Positions 54,647 to 64,000 of a stretch of DNA of 64,000 nucleotides are shown here, in pieces (position 1 is the stretch's first letter; each line of letters begins with the position of its first letter). Source of the DNA: Halovulum marinum (GTDB taxonomy: Bacteria > Pseudomonadota > Alphaproteobacteria > Rhodobacterales > Rhodobacteraceae); contig NZ_WIND01000001.1 in assembly GCF_009697225.1 (NCBI RefSeq), positions 372,001-436,000 on the forward strand. Direction: 5' to 3'. The position numbers were made by a program, and so were the translations under genes. The notes beneath the pieces were generated by a model. That model saw only the letters and a list, made by a program, of their open reading frames with translations, searched no databases and was not told where the DNA came from.

Positions 54647-56236
54647 TCACTCGGCGATCGACATCCAGCGCGTCGCGTGCGCGTTCTGGATGTTGTCCTC
54701 CCAGCCCTGCAGCTTGTCCGAGACCAGGCTGCGCGAGGAGTAGAACAGCAGCGGGATCTGCGGCAGGTCGCGCAGGAACACCGCCTCGGCCTCGGCCAGG
54801 ATGTCGGCGCGGGCGGCCAGGTCGGTCTCGGCGGCGGCCTTGTCCATCAGCGCGTCGTATTCCGGGTTCTCGTAGTTGCCGTAGTTGAACCCGGTGTTGT
54901 GCGACTCGTTGAGGAACAGGAAGTTCTGCGGGTCGGAATAGTCGCCGATCCAGCCGGCGCGGGCCACGTCATGCACCTTGTCGTCGCGCAGCATGGCGTA
55001 GTGCGCCGAGGCGTCGCGCACGTTGAAGGTGGTCTCCACCCCCAGCGTCGCCCACATGTCCGCGATCGCGGTCGCGGTGTTCTTGTGGTTCTCCGAGGTG
55101 TTGTAGCTGATCTCGATCTGCAGCGGGTTGTCGGGGCCGTAGCCGGCCTCTTCCATCAGCGCGATGGCCTGGTCCTCGCGGTCCAGCATCGAGGTCTCGG
55201 CATAGTCCAGCTGCGGCGCGTCCTCGGTGTAGTTGCCGATCCCCGGCGGCACCCAGCTGTAGGCGGGCACCATGGTGCCGCTCCAGATCTCGTCGGCCAG
55301 GAACTCGCGGTCGATGACCATCGACAGCGCCTGGCGCACCTTCGGATCGGACAGGTGCTCGCGCTTGGTGTTGATGCCGTAGTAGTAGACGCCCAGGTAC
55401 GGCGCGATGCGCAGCTGCTCGCCCAGCGTCTCGCGCAGGCGCGGGATCTGCTCGCCCGGCACGTCCGAGCAGGAATGCACCTCGCCGGCCTCGAAGCGGC
55501 GCACGCAGGTGGCGCGGTCCTCGAACGGGGTGAACTCGATGCGCTCGATCGAAACCTGGTCGGCCTCGCGGAAGCTGTCCGACCTGGTCAGCACGATCTT
55601 GTCGTTGGGCACGAACGATTCCAGCGTGTAGGCGCCGTTCGAGACCATGTTCTCGGGCTGCACGAAATCGGCGCCGTACTCCTCGACGCTCGCCGGATGC
55701 ACCGGCAGCGCGGTCTGGTGCTGCAGCAGTTCGACGAAATAGGGCGTCGGCTGCTCGAGGGTGATCTCCAGCGTGCGCTCGTCCACCGCCCTCACGCCCA
55801 GGGTGTCGATCTCGGCCTCGCCGGCGTTGATCGCCTCGGCATTCTTGATCGGGTAGAGGATGCTGGCGTACTTCGCCGCCGTCGCCGGATCCTGGATCCG
55901 CTTCAGCGAGTAGACGAAATCCTCCGCCGTCACCGGATCGCCGTTCGACCAGGTGGCGTCGTCGCGCAGGTTGAAGGTGTAGGTCAGCCCGTCCTCGCTG
56001 ATGTCCCAGCTTTCGGCCACGCCGGGAATGATCTGCGCCTTCTCGTCGTAGACCACCAGCCCCTCGTAAAGGTCGCGCAGCAGGTTCGCCTCGGTCACGG
56101 TCGAGGTCTTGTGCTGGTCCAGCGTCTCGGGGTCGCCGTCGGTGCCCCGGATGTAGGTCTGCGCCATGGCGGGACCGGCCAGCGCGGCGGTGATCGCACC
56201 CGCCGCCGCAAAGGCGCTGAATTGCCTGAACAGCAT
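54647..56236 (-). CDS. Oligopeptide-binding periplasmic protein (SBP family 5)
   Basis: A 529-residue secreted binding protein with signal peptide FSAFAAAGAITAALAGPAMA and the family pattern AESWDISEDGLTYTFNLRDD, WSNGDPVTAEDFVYSLKR, and YYYGINTKREHLSDPKVRQ. It resembles OppA. The ATG at 56236 is followed by the signal peptide; the frame stays open far upstream but without sense. A GGGAGAGA purine stretch lies before it. It is the first gene of the transporter operon. Confidence 0.94.
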   Translation of the reverse strand: MLFRQFSAFAAAGAITAALAGPAMAQTYIRGTDGDPETLDQHKTSTVTEANLLRDLYEGLVVYDEKAQIIPGVAESWDISEDGLTYTFNLRDDATWSNGDPVTAEDFVYSLKRIQDPATAAKYASILYPIKNAEAINAGEAEIDTLGVRAVDERTLEITLEQPTPYFVELLQHQTALPVHPASVEEYGADFVQPENMVSNGAYTLESFVPNDKIVLTRSDSFREADQVSIERIEFTPFEDRATCVRRFEAGEVHSCSDVPGEQIPRLRETLGEQLRIAPYLGVYYYGINTKREHLSDPKVRQALSMVIDREFLADEIWSGTMVPAYSWVPPGIGNYTEDAPQLDYAETSMLDREDQAIALMEEAGYGPDNPLQIEISYNTSENHKNTATAIADMWATLGVETTFNVRDASAHYAMLRDDKVHDVARAGWIGDYSDPQNFLFLNESHNTGFNYGNYENPEYDALMDKAAAETDLAARADILAEAEAVFLRDLPQIPLLFYSSRSLVSDKLQGWEDNIQNAHATRWMSIAE

Positions 56237-56298
56237 ATCGTTCTCTCCCTTCAAAAATCGTTGGGTGGCCGCATGCTGGCACAAGCCCCGAGGCTTCA

Positions 56299-56377
56299 CA
56301 ATGTTGCCACCTGCGCTGACGTGACGGCACGTCAACCGGTGCGAAGATGACGCTTTCGTGACGTGCGGAATGTTGCC
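56299..56377. promoter_or_regulatory. Repeated motifs upstream of the peptide-transporter operon
   Basis: AATGTTGCC occurs at 56299-56307 and again at 56369-56377, 70 bases apart. TGACGTG occurs at 56316-56322 and 56359-56365, and its inverse CACGTCA at 56327-56333, making a 7-bp hairpin or dyad with the first copy (loop ACGG). They lie 63-141 bases upstream of the binding-protein ATG, where an operator or an RNA structure would be expected. Confidence 0.4.
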
Positions 56378-56490
56378 GCAAGGCGGGCGCGCGCGCACGG
56401 AAATTCCGGCCGCCCGCTGCGTACGGAAACCGGGCCGTCGGCGGCGCGGATTCTCTCGCAGTTGCACACAGGCGGGTTTCCGCCCGAGGC

Positions 56491-57204
56491 TCAGCCCCCG
56501 GGGCGGCCCAGCAGCAGCCCGGCGCGGGCCGCCAGCCGGTGCGCGTGCGCCGGCTCGGTGCTGGCGGCGGGCAGCACCGGGTCGTAGGCCGCCCGGATCA
56601 GCGCCGCGATGTCCGGCCGCGCCGCGGTGTGGCCGCTGCCGGTCACGGTGGCCAGCGGGCTTTCGGTGGCGAAGGCGGTGTCGGACCACAGCAGCATGCT
56701 CTGCACCATCTGCCCGCTGGCCAGGGTCTGCGCCGGCAGCGCCGCCAGTGCGGCGTCCATCCGCAGCAGGATGGTGCACAGGCTGATCGCGCCGTCGGCG
56801 TCGAAGCGGAAGCTGCGGTACTGGTTCGCCCGCGCCCGCCGCAGCCGCTCCAGCAGCGGCGCCAGATCGGGCAGCAGCCGGTCCAGGTTCGGCACTCCCG
56901 CCAGCTCGGCCCAGTCGCGGACGAAGAAGATCAGCAGGTTCGCGCCGAACTCCGGGTCGGTTTCGGCGACCGGCAGATCGCCCAGCGCCGCGGTGGCGCG
57001 CAGCGCGTCCTTGATCGGGTCCAGCGAGGCGTCTTCGGTGCCGAACACCACCGGCGCCAGCGGCCGGCCCCAGCGGGCGAAGCGGAAGCTGCCGTCGCCG
57101 CGGGTGAACAGCGCCTCGACGGTCTCGGGGGTGATCCGGGGGATACTGGCGGGAGTCATGGCGGGGGTCATGGCGCGGGCCTCCTTCGCGGTCGCGCCGG
57201 TCAT
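56491..57204 (-). CDS. Conserved hypothetical protein
   Basis: A 237-residue protein with no motif I can name. The core reads VEALFTRGDGSFRFARWGRPLAP, then DPIKDALRATAALGDLPV, EFGANLLIFFVRDWAELAGV and LASGQMVQSMLLWSD. It has no signal peptide or clear membrane helix. ATG codons at residues 1, 12 and 16 are all possible starts. It lies 46 bases downstream of ruvB and probably shares the ruv transcript. Confidence 0.6.
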   Translation of the reverse strand: MTGATAKEARAMTPAMTPASIPRITPETVEALFTRGDGSFRFARWGRPLAPVVFGTEDASLDPIKDALRATAALGDLPVAETDPEFGANLLIFFVRDWAELAGVPNLDRLLPDLAPLLERLRRARANQYRSFRFDADGAISLCTILLRMDAALAALPAQTLASGQMVQSMLLWSDTAFATESPLATVTGSGHTAARPDIAALIRAAYDPVLPAASTEPAHAHRLAARAGLLLGRPGG

Positions 57205-57250
57205 AGGGCGCGCGCCGCGGGCGGTAAACCCGTCGCGCCCGCCGCGGGCA

Positions 57251-58330
<1,080 letters not shown>

Positions 58331-58334
58331 CGGC

Positions 58335-59036
58335 TCATCCCTTCGGCGCCAGCAGGCGCAGCGCGCCGCGGATCAGCCCGGCGGCATCCGCGGCGCCGGC
58401 ATCCTCGGCCTCGGCGACGGCGGTGGCGGCGTCGCCGTGCCCGTAGCCCAGGTTGACCAGCGCCGACAGCGCGTCGGCCCGGGCGCCGGCCATCGGCGCC
58501 ACTTCCGGCGCGGGGCGAAAGGCCATCGCCGCCGCATCCTGCGGCGGCGCCTCCGGCGGGCCTGCCGCCGGAGCGGGGCCGGCCGTGGCCGGCCCCATGG
58601 CCGGGGTGGCGCCCGCCGCGCCCAGCGCCAGCACCGAGGGCGCCTTGTCGCGCAGCTCCATGATCACCCGGTTCGCGGTCTTCGGCCCGACCCCCGGCGC
58701 CGCCTTGATCGCGCTGGCGTCGCCCAGCGAGATCGCCCGGCCGACGCCGTCCGCGCCCAGCGTGCCGAGGATCGCCATCGCCCCCTTGGCGCCGATCCCC
58801 TGCACCGAGGTCAGCAGCCGGTGCCATTCCCTCTCGGCCAGCGTCAGGAAGCCGAACAGCGTGATCGCGTCCTCGCGCACCAGCATCTCGGTGAACAGCG
58901 ACACCCACTCGCCCTGCCCCGGCAGCGCCGCCAGCGTCCGCTCCGAGCAGTACACCACATAGCCCACGCCGCCGGCATCGATCAGCGCGTGATCGCTGGC
59001 GCGATAGCCCAGCCGCCCGGTGACCCGCCCGATCAT
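58335..59036 (-). CDS. ruvA: Holliday junction DNA-binding protein RuvA
   Basis: A 233-residue protein, slightly longer than the usual 200-210. Domain I is [20 protein letters not shown]; the HhH domain shows [16 protein letters not shown] and [19 protein letters not shown]. An Ala/Pro-rich linker (about residues 137-175) leads to domain III, which binds RuvB ([19 protein letters not shown]). It starts in the stop of ruvC (ATGA). Confidence 0.95.
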   Translation of the reverse strand: MIGRVTGRLGYRASDHALIDAGGVGYVVYCSERTLAALPGQGEWVSLFTEMLVREDAITLFGFLTLAEREWHRLLTSVQGIGAKGAMAILGTLGADGVGRAISLGDASAIKAAPGVGPKTANRVIMELRDKAPSVLALGAAGATPAMGPATAGPAPAAGPPEAPPQDAAAMAFRPAPEVAPMAGARADALSALVNLGYGHGDAATAVAEAEDAGAADAAGLIRGALRLLAPKG

Positions 59037-59539
59037 GCGCCCGCCTTCGCCAGCGCCGCGTCCAGCTTGCCGGCGAACTGCAGGTGATGCGCGTGGCACA
59101 GCGCGATCGCCAGCGCGTCGGCGGCGTCGGGGCCGGCGATCTGCGCCTGCGGCAGCTGCAGCCGCACCATGTGCTCGACCTGGCGCTTGTCGGCGTGGCC
59201 GACGCCGACCACCACCTTCTTCACCGCGTTGGGCGCGTATTCCGCCACCGGCAGCCCGGCCTCGGCCGGCGCCAGCAGCGCGATGCCGCGGGCCTGGCCC
59301 AGCTTCAGCGTGCCGGCGGCGTCCTTGTTGACGAACGTCTGCTCGACCGCGGCGCGCTCGGGCGCGTGGGCGGCGATCACCGCGGCCAGCGCGCGGTACA
59401 GCGACAGCAGCCGCAGCGCCAGGTCGGCGCCGGATGATTCGCACACGCCGTTGCCGACGTGGCTCAGCCGCGTGCCGTGCACGTCGACGATGCCCCATCC
59501 GGTGCGCCTCAGCCCCGGGTCGATGCCAATGACGCGCAT
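59033..59539 (-). CDS. ruvC: Crossover junction endodeoxyribonuclease RuvC
   Basis: A 168-residue Holliday-junction resolvase. The four acidic residues are seen in [14 protein letters not shown] (Asp7), [11 protein letters not shown] (Glu), and [14 protein letters not shown] (two Asp). [14 protein letters not shown] is also family-typical. It heads the ruvCAB operon, whose genes overlap or adjoin. No convincing SOS box was found upstream. Confidence 0.96.
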   Translation of the reverse strand: MRVIGIDPGLRRTGWGIVDVHGTRLSHVGNGVCESSGADLALRLLSLYRALAAVIAAHAPERAAVEQTFVNKDAAGTLKLGQARGIALLAPAEAGLPVAEYAPNAVKKVVVGVGHADKRQVEHMVRLQLPQAQIAGPDAADALAIALCHAHHLQFAGKLDAALAKAGA

Positions 59540-59681
59540 GCGCGATCCTTGTGCCTGCTCATGTTCTTGTTACCGCGGCCTTAGCACGAAGCGCGAACAT
59601 CTGCCAAAGGAAAAGGCTTGCGCTTCAAAAGCGACGTGATAGGACATCATTTGCGACATCCCCGCTAACTCCCTGCAAGAC

Positions 59682-59710
59682 ATGCATAAATTGCATATCT
59701 GCTATGCAGA
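59682..59710. promoter_or_regulatory. Two adjacent short dyads upstream of the DUF1127 gene
   Basis: ATGCA-TAAAT-TGCAT at 59682-59696 and TCTGC-TAT-GCAGA at 59698-59710 are two perfect palindromes in the A+T-rich gap between divergent ruvC and the DUF1127 gene. They could be operators or part of a promoter; no known regulator is identified. Confidence 0.35.
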
Positions 59711-59795
59711 AAACGACTTTGCGGCGGAGGCGATTCATCGCTAGGTGCGGATTATTGGCAAGGTAGCCAAGTGCGCCCAGAGAAGGATCGTGCCG

Positions 59796-60023
59796 ATGGC
59801 CACGTCGACCCCTCCCCATCCCGCGCCGTTCGGCGCCCATGTGATCTACCGGCTTGTCCGCGCGGTCGAGGATCTGACCGGCGCGTACCACCGCTGGACC
59901 CGCCGCCAGCGCACCGCCGAGATGCTGGCGGCACTGTCGGATCACGAGCTGGACGACGTCGGCATGATCCGCGGCGAGCGCATGGCGCCGCGCTACTCGA
60001 TGCTGGCCGCGCGCAAGCTCTGA
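59796..60023 (+). CDS. DUF1127 domain small protein
   Basis: A 75-residue protein. After a variable start it has the DUF1127 pattern: AYHRWTRRQRTAEMLAALSD then HELDDVGM, followed by a basic tail. The ATG at 59796 follows AGAAGGA by about 10 bases and is preferred to an in-frame start at 59745. Small DUF1127 proteins bind RNA or regulate phosphate and carbon metabolism in some Alphaproteobacteria; the role here is not known. Confidence 0.85.
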   Translation: MATSTPPHPAPFGAHVIYRLVRAVEDLTGAYHRWTRRQRTAEMLAALSDHELDDVGMIRGERMAPRYSMLAARKL

Positions 60024-60065
60024 GAGGCGGCGGGCGCTGCCCCGACACTGCATCGCGGGCCGCGG

Positions 60066-60938
60066 TCACCACCGCGCCAGCGTCAGCGTCACCCACTCGC
60101 CCAGCTGCTGCCGGTGCCGGACCGCCATCCGGTGCCCGGCATAGTGGGTCTCGACCCGCCGCGCCTGCCGCGCCAGGATCCCCGACAGGATGATCGCGCT
60201 GCCCGGCGCGGTGTGCGCGGCCATCTGCGGCGCCAGCCGGCACAGCGGCCCGGCGAGGATATTGGCGAACACCAGATCGTAGGGCGCCCGCGCGTGCAGC
60301 GCCGGGTGCCGGAAGCCGGGCGCGCAGACCACCGGCACCGCGCCGCCGGCGCGGTTGGCGGCCAGGTTGGCGCGCGCCGTCGCCACCGCCACCGGATCGA
60401 TGTCCGAGGCGATCACCTGCCGCCGCCACAGCCGCCGCGCCGCCATCGCCAGCACCCCGGTGCCGCAGCCGATGTCGGCGGTGCGCCCGGCCACCAGCCC
60501 CTGCCGCGCCAGCCGCTCCAGCGACAGCAGACAGCCCCTGGTGGTGCCGTGGTGGCCGGTGCCGAACGCCATCGCCGCCTCGATCTCCAGCCCGACGCGG
60601 TTGATCGGCACCGCGCCGCGGTCGTGCCCGCCGTGGACCACGAACCGGCCCGCCGGCACCGGCGTCAGCTCGCGCCGGACCTGGGCCACCCAGTCGCGGT
60701 CGTCGAGCCTGCTGACCGCGAACGGCCGCGCGCCGTGCACCGCCGCCAGCAGGTCCAGCGCGACCGGGTCGGGGCGCTCGGTGAAAAAGGCGCCGACCTC
60801 GCGCGCCCCCGAGCCGTCCTCGATCTCGAACACGCCGACGCCGATCGGCGCCGGGTCGGCCAGCGCCTCCAGCGCCTCGGCCAGGGCGGCGGCCGGGCCT
60901 GCGCCCGGCAGGGTGGTCAGCGCGGTGAACGTGGTCAT
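60066..60938 (-). CDS. prmA: Ribosomal protein L11 methyltransferase
   Basis: A 290-residue class I SAM methyltransferase. MAFGTGHHGTTRGCLLSLE precedes the SAM site ADIGCGTGVLAMAA near 160, and FANILAGPLCRLAP is the PrmA substrate-side motif. The N-terminal domain would bind L11. The ATG at 60938 was chosen because the residues before it are not family-like. It is convergent with the DUF1127 gene. Confidence 0.94.
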   Translation of the reverse strand: MTTFTALTTLPGAGPAAALAEALEALADPAPIGVGVFEIEDGSGAREVGAFFTERPDPVALDLLAAVHGARPFAVSRLDDRDWVAQVRRELTPVPAGRFVVHGGHDRGAVPINRVGLEIEAAMAFGTGHHGTTRGCLLSLERLARQGLVAGRTADIGCGTGVLAMAARRLWRRQVIASDIDPVAVATARANLAANRAGGAVPVVCAPGFRHPALHARAPYDLVFANILAGPLCRLAPQMAAHTAPGSAIILSGILARQARRVETHYAGHRMAVRHRQQLGEWVTLTLARW

Positions 60939-61087
60939 GGCGGGGTCCTCGGCTGGCGCAGGCCCCGCGATTAGACCGCCCGCGCGCATCGCGTCAAGCG
61001 CCCGCGGCGCCCCGCGCCCGGCCGCCCGCCGCCGCCATCCGGCGCCGGGTGGTCACCGGGACCGCCGGCCTCGCCCGGCCCGCGGCC

Positions 61088-61744
61088 TCAGCCCGCGGCG
61101 ACGCCGGTGCCGAGCGGGCAGCTCACCCCGGTGCCGCCCAGACCGCAATAGCCGCCGGGGTTCTTCTCCAGGTACTGCTGGTGGTAGTCCTCGGCGTAGA
61201 AGAACGGCCCGGCCTCGGCGATCTCGGTGGTGACCGGCCCGTAGCCGGCATCGCGGAACTGCGTGCGCATCAACTCCAGCGACGCCTCGGCCGCGGCGCG
61301 CTGCGCCGGCGTGGTCCAGTAGATGCCGGAGCGGTACTGCGTGCCGACGTCGTTGCCCTGGCGCATGCCCTGGGTCGGGTCGTGCCCCTCCCAGAACACC
61401 TTCAGCAGGTGCTCGAAGCCGACCTGCGCCGGGTCGTAGACCACCAGCACGGTTTCGTTGTGGCCGGTCTGCCCCGAGCAGACCTCGCGGTAGGTCGGGT
61501 TCGGCGTCTGCCCGGCGGAATAGCCGGCGGCGGTCACCCAGACCCCGGGCAGCTGCCAAAACATCCGCTCGACGCCCCAGAAGCAGCCCATGCCGAACTG
61601 CACCTGCTCCAGCCCGTCCGGGAACGGCCCCTTCAGCGGCCGGCCGGTGACAAAATGGGTCTCGGCGGTGGGGATGGGCTCGGCCCGGCCGGGCAGCGCG
61701 GCGCCGGGGGCGGGCATTTCGGACTTCTTGCCAATGCCGAACAT
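61088..61744 (-). CDS. msrA: Peptide methionine-(S)-S-oxide reductase MsrA
   Basis: A 218-residue repair enzyme. The catalytic cysteine is in [14 protein letters not shown] (Cys54). [18 protein letters not shown], the [12 protein letters not shown] segment and YRSGIYWT are also typical. Two cysteines near the C-terminus ([14 protein letters not shown]) are the recycling partners. It has no signal peptide and is likely cytosolic. Confidence 0.96.
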   Translation of the reverse strand: MFGIGKKSEMPAPGAALPGRAEPIPTAETHFVTGRPLKGPFPDGLEQVQFGMGCFWGVERMFWQLPGVWVTAAGYSAGQTPNPTYREVCSGQTGHNETVLVVYDPAQVGFEHLLKVFWEGHDPTQGMRQGNDVGTQYRSGIYWTTPAQRAAAEASLELMRTQFRDAGYGPVTTEIAEAGPFFYAEDYHQQYLEKNPGGYCGLGGTGVSCPLGTGVAAG

Positions 61745-62060
61745 CGGGTTTCCTTTCGTGGTCAGGTGCTGAATCTAGGGCGCGCGGCGGCGCATACCAA
61801 GGGGCATCGCCCGGCGGCACGCGCCCGGCACGCCGCGAACACCGTCTCGTGACCGGGGCGCGATCGGCGCGGTGGCGCCGCCGGCGGCGGTGAGTACGTC
61901 TTTCACCCCGCCGGCGCCCGGCGACGCGCCCGAACCCCCGGCCCGCCGCGGCGGTTCGGCCACGCGCGGCGAAATCCCCTGTGCCGGGTCCAAATTCCGC
62001 CAAGATCGGCAATCATATCATCGGTCTAGCGTAACGATTTGCGAAGGAGGGATCGGCTGC
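61745..62060. other. Divergent gap between msrA and the PBP-OmpA gene
   Basis: A 316-base region holding the start signals of both genes. The AAGGAGG ribosome-binding site at 62044-62050 stands 10 bases before the ATG at 62061. An A+T-rich spot (ATCATATCATCGG near 62012-62025) could be part of the plus-strand promoter. Open frames here run on through the gap because of the GC content, but they look non-coding. Confidence 0.5.
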
Positions 62061-63656
62061 ATGCGCGCCGGCACCAAACACAGCGTTTCCCGACCGCGCG
62101 GCATCCGGGCGCTGTGCCTCGCCGCCATCGTCGCGGCGGGCGCAAGCGCCGGCGCCGCCGCCCAGACCGTGAAGCTGGTCAGCCCCTCGGGCGGGGTCGA
62201 CCTGAGCGGGCGTCTGGTCGCGTTCGAGGACGGCGTCTATACGCTCGAGACACTGTTCGGCACCATCTCCGTCGCCGCCGCGCGGGTCCGCTGCATCGGC
62301 GATCCCTGCCCCGAGACCGGGCTCGACGACAGCCCCGGGGCGATCCGCATCGCCGGCGCCGACCGGCTGGCGGCGCGCGCCGTGCCCGGCCTGCTCGAGG
62401 GCTTCGCCGCCAGCCTCGGCGGCGTCGCCGCGGCGCAGGACATCCCCGGCGGCACGCTGTGGCGCGGGCTGACCGCCACCGACGCGCCGCCGCTGTTCGC
62501 CGCCGAGCTGCGCGATCTTTCCGGCGCCGACAGCCTGTCGGACACGCTGCAGGGCGGGTACGACCTGACCGTCACCGCGGTCCCGCCGCTGGGCGTGCCG
62601 CTGACCGAGGCCGACGCCGCCGCCATCGACCGGCTGGAGCGGGACGGCGCGGCCACCACCGTGGCGCTGCAGGGCGTGCTGCTGGTGGTGCACCCGCGCA
62701 ACCGCATCGACAACCTGACCCCCGAGGAGATCTCGGCGCTGCTCACCGGCCGGATCGACAACTGGTCGCGGCTGGGCGGGGCCGACCTGCCGGTGCGCGT
62801 GGTCGCGCAGCCCGGCGGCGGGCTGGTCGGCGCGATCCTGCGCGACCGCTTCCTCGACGGCGGCGCGCTGGCGCTGGACGCGGACGCGCAGGTGCTGGCC
62901 GACGACGCCGCGGTCGCGGACGAGGTCGCCGAGACCCCCGGCGCGATCGGCGTCGTCGGGCTCGAGGGCGCCGGCCCGGCCAAGCCGGTCGGCATCACCG
63001 TCGCCTGCGGCCTGACCGCCGAGCCGGGAACCTTCTCGGCCAAGACCGGGGAATACCCGCTGCATCACCGGCTGGTGCTGCTCCAGACGGACGACGCCGG
63101 CGACCCCGCGCGCGCGCTGCGCGAATATGCGGCGTCCGAAGCGGCGGACGCGACGCTGCGCCGGCTCGGGCTGCTGGACATGTCGGTGGTGCGCCACGAC
63201 CAGCTTGCCGCCGCGCGCCCGGTGCGGGCAGCGATCGACATCTCGCCGGACGAGGGCCAGGTGAACCTGCTGCGCGAGCTCTACATCGACATGCTGGAAT
63301 GGGACCGGCTGTCCACCACCTTCCGCTTCGACCCCGACCAGCCGCTGGCGCTGTCGGCCGGCTCGGGTCCGGCGCTGGAACGTCTGGGCGCGTACCTGCG
63401 CCAGCTGCCCGCCGGCACCGAGATCGCCTTCGTCGGCTTCACCGACGGCAGCGGCAGCTTCGACGAGCGTCTGCGCCGCGCGCAGTTCCGCGCCGACGTG
63501 GTGATGAGCGCGCTGGCCGAGACGGTCGAGCCCGGTGCCCTGTCGCGGCTGCGGATCACCGGCAAGGGCTATGCCGACCTCAAGCCGGTGGGCTGCTTCG
63601 CCGACGAGCACGGCCGCCGCCTGAATCGCCGGGTCGAGGTCTGGGTCAGGCGCTAG
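62061..63656 (+). CDS. Periplasmic phosphate-binding-like domain fused to OmpA domain
   Basis: A 531-residue secreted protein. The signal peptide ends near AAAQT (residue 35). From about 100 to 360 it resembles PstS-type binding proteins (LLVVHPRNRIDNLTPEEISALL, GRIDNWSRLGG and VVAQPGGGLVGAILRDRFL, read as separate segments). From about 420 it has an OmpA peptidoglycan-binding domain (EIAFVGFTDGSGSFDERLRR, AQFRADVVMSAL). This joins a solute-binding-type lobe to a cell-wall anchor. I recognise similar proteins in Rhodobacterales but not their ligand. Confidence 0.8.
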   Translation: MRAGTKHSVSRPRGIRALCLAAIVAAGASAGAAAQTVKLVSPSGGVDLSGRLVAFEDGVYTLETLFGTISVAAARVRCIGDPCPETGLDDSPGAIRIAGADRLAARAVPGLLEGFAASLGGVAAAQDIPGGTLWRGLTATDAPPLFAAELRDLSGADSLSDTLQGGYDLTVTAVPPLGVPLTEADAAAIDRLERDGAATTVALQGVLLVVHPRNRIDNLTPEEISALLTGRIDNWSRLGGADLPVRVVAQPGGGLVGAILRDRFLDGGALALDADAQVLADDAAVADEVAETPGAIGVVGLEGAGPAKPVGITVACGLTAEPGTFSAKTGEYPLHHRLVLLQTDDAGDPARALREYAASEAADATLRRLGLLDMSVVRHDQLAAARPVRAAIDISPDEGQVNLLRELYIDMLEWDRLSTTFRFDPDQPLALSAGSGPALERLGAYLRQLPAGTEIAFVGFTDGSGSFDERLRRAQFRADVVMSALAETVEPGALSRLRITGKGYADLKPVGCFADEHGRRLNRRVEVWVRR

Positions 63657-63672
63657 GCGCCGCCGGCGGCGC
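63657..63672. terminator. 16-base perfect palindrome between convergent genes
   Basis: GCGCCGCCGGCGGCGC starts directly after the TAG stop of the OmpA fusion gene and ends 5 bases before the stop of the following minus-strand gene. It is a probable bidirectional terminator, though there is no T-run. Confidence 0.45.
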
Positions 63673-63676
63673 ATGG

Positions 63677-64000
63677 TCAGCCGTTCAGGATTTCTCCCGC
63701 CTGCTCGCAGATCGTGCGGACGATCTCGGCGACCGGTCTGATCGCGGCGATCTGGTCCACGGACTCTCCGGCCCAGATCGCCGTCTTGTCGATATCGCCC
63801 TGGGTTAGCGACAACAGGTATTCGGGCAGGATCTGATCGAGCCGCGCACGAAGCGATGCCTCGTTGCCGTGCCAGGTGCGCAGGAAATCGTTGCGGATCG
63901 CTCGGCCGGCGATCCGGTCCGGCCAGGGCGGGATCCCGAAGGCCGCGACATCGAGAATGTCGAAAACCTCGGTGAACACGGTGTCCTCGCTGCGCGCGGC
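63677..64000 (-). CDS. Nitronate monooxygenase-like protein, 5' part missing
   Basis: The C-terminal 107 residues of a flavoenzyme that continues past the right edge. The visible sequence (AARSEDTVFTEVFDI, RAIRNDFLRTWHG, GDIDKTAIWAGESVDQI) resembles the end of 2-nitropropane dioxygenase/nitronate monooxygenase (NPD) family proteins. The frame is open to the edge, so the internal GTG at 63979 is not the true start. The FMN-binding core is outside the window. Confidence 0.72.
   Translation of the reverse strand, partial: AARSEDTVFTEVFDILDVAAFGIPPWPDRIAGRAIRNDFLRTWHGNEASLRARLDQILPEYLLSLTQGDIDKTAIWAGESVDQIAAIRPVAEIVRTICEQAGEILNG

Noticed and set aside
59540-59600. SOS box upstream of ruvC
   Set aside because: GTTC at 59563-59566 and GAAC at 59595-59598 are present, but neither is followed after 7 bases by a second matching half.

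Overview
The window is a very GC-rich chromosomal segment from an alphaproteobacterium, most likely a member of the Rhodobacterales (Paracoccaceae sensu lato). The evidence is the gene order ybgC-tolQRAB-pal-ybgF-tilS-ftsH followed by fhs and folD, a tad locus that uses an OmpA-type lipoprotein at the CpaD position, Flp pilins of the AVTVDW type, a fused HAD-UbiA protein and a DUF1127 protein. Genes are packed tightly, with many ATGA or GTGA stop/start overlaps. No rRNA, tRNA, CRISPR array, insertion sequence or phage gene was seen. The high GC produces many long open frames opposite real genes; these are not annotated.

Left part (1-14446): the end of rimO, an M48 lipoprotein protease, cobS with a CobC-like phosphatase, an orphan ParA, a histone-deacetylase-family amidohydrolase and a two-subunit 3-oxoacid CoA-transferase whose subunit genes are split by two SGNH-type esterase genes. 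Then comes a compact set that looks like a decaprenylphosphoryl-D-arabinose (DPA) donor pathway: a flippase-like membrane protein, DprE1-like oxidase, DprE2-like reductase, and convergently a HAD-UbiA fusion (predicted phosphoribosyltransferase plus phosphatase) that overlaps a lytic transglycosylase.

Tad region (14870-25667): two Flp pilins, CpaB, secretin CpaC, OmpA-type lipoprotein, CpaE, CpaF, TadB, TadC, two TPR lipoproteins and prepilin peptidase CpaA. TadE/F/G are absent from the window. On its far side lies a 542-residue membrane protein with GT-C glycosyltransferase features, divergent from an AAA ATPase. The most interesting hypothesis here is that the DPA cassette, the pilus and the GT-C-like protein form a pilus (or cell-surface) D-arabinosylation system, by analogy with TfpW-type modification of Pseudomonas pilins.

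Middle part (27391-45738): AAA ATPase, a beta-hydroxyacid dehydrogenase, the Lhr-like helicase and PdeM nuclease of the ligase-associated DNA repair set, then on the minus strand fhs, a sulfotransferase and folD (one-carbon metabolism), ftsH with a good sigma-32-type promoter, tilS and the complete Tol-Pal envelope operon.

Right part (45927-64000): a pqiA-pqiA-pqiB-pqiC lipid-transport operon whose PqiB carries exact 300-bp-register tandem repeats, an oligopeptide ABC transporter operon, ruvCAB, a DUF1127 protein, prmA, msrA, a periplasmic-binding/OmpA fusion protein and the truncated end of a nitronate monooxygenase-like gene.
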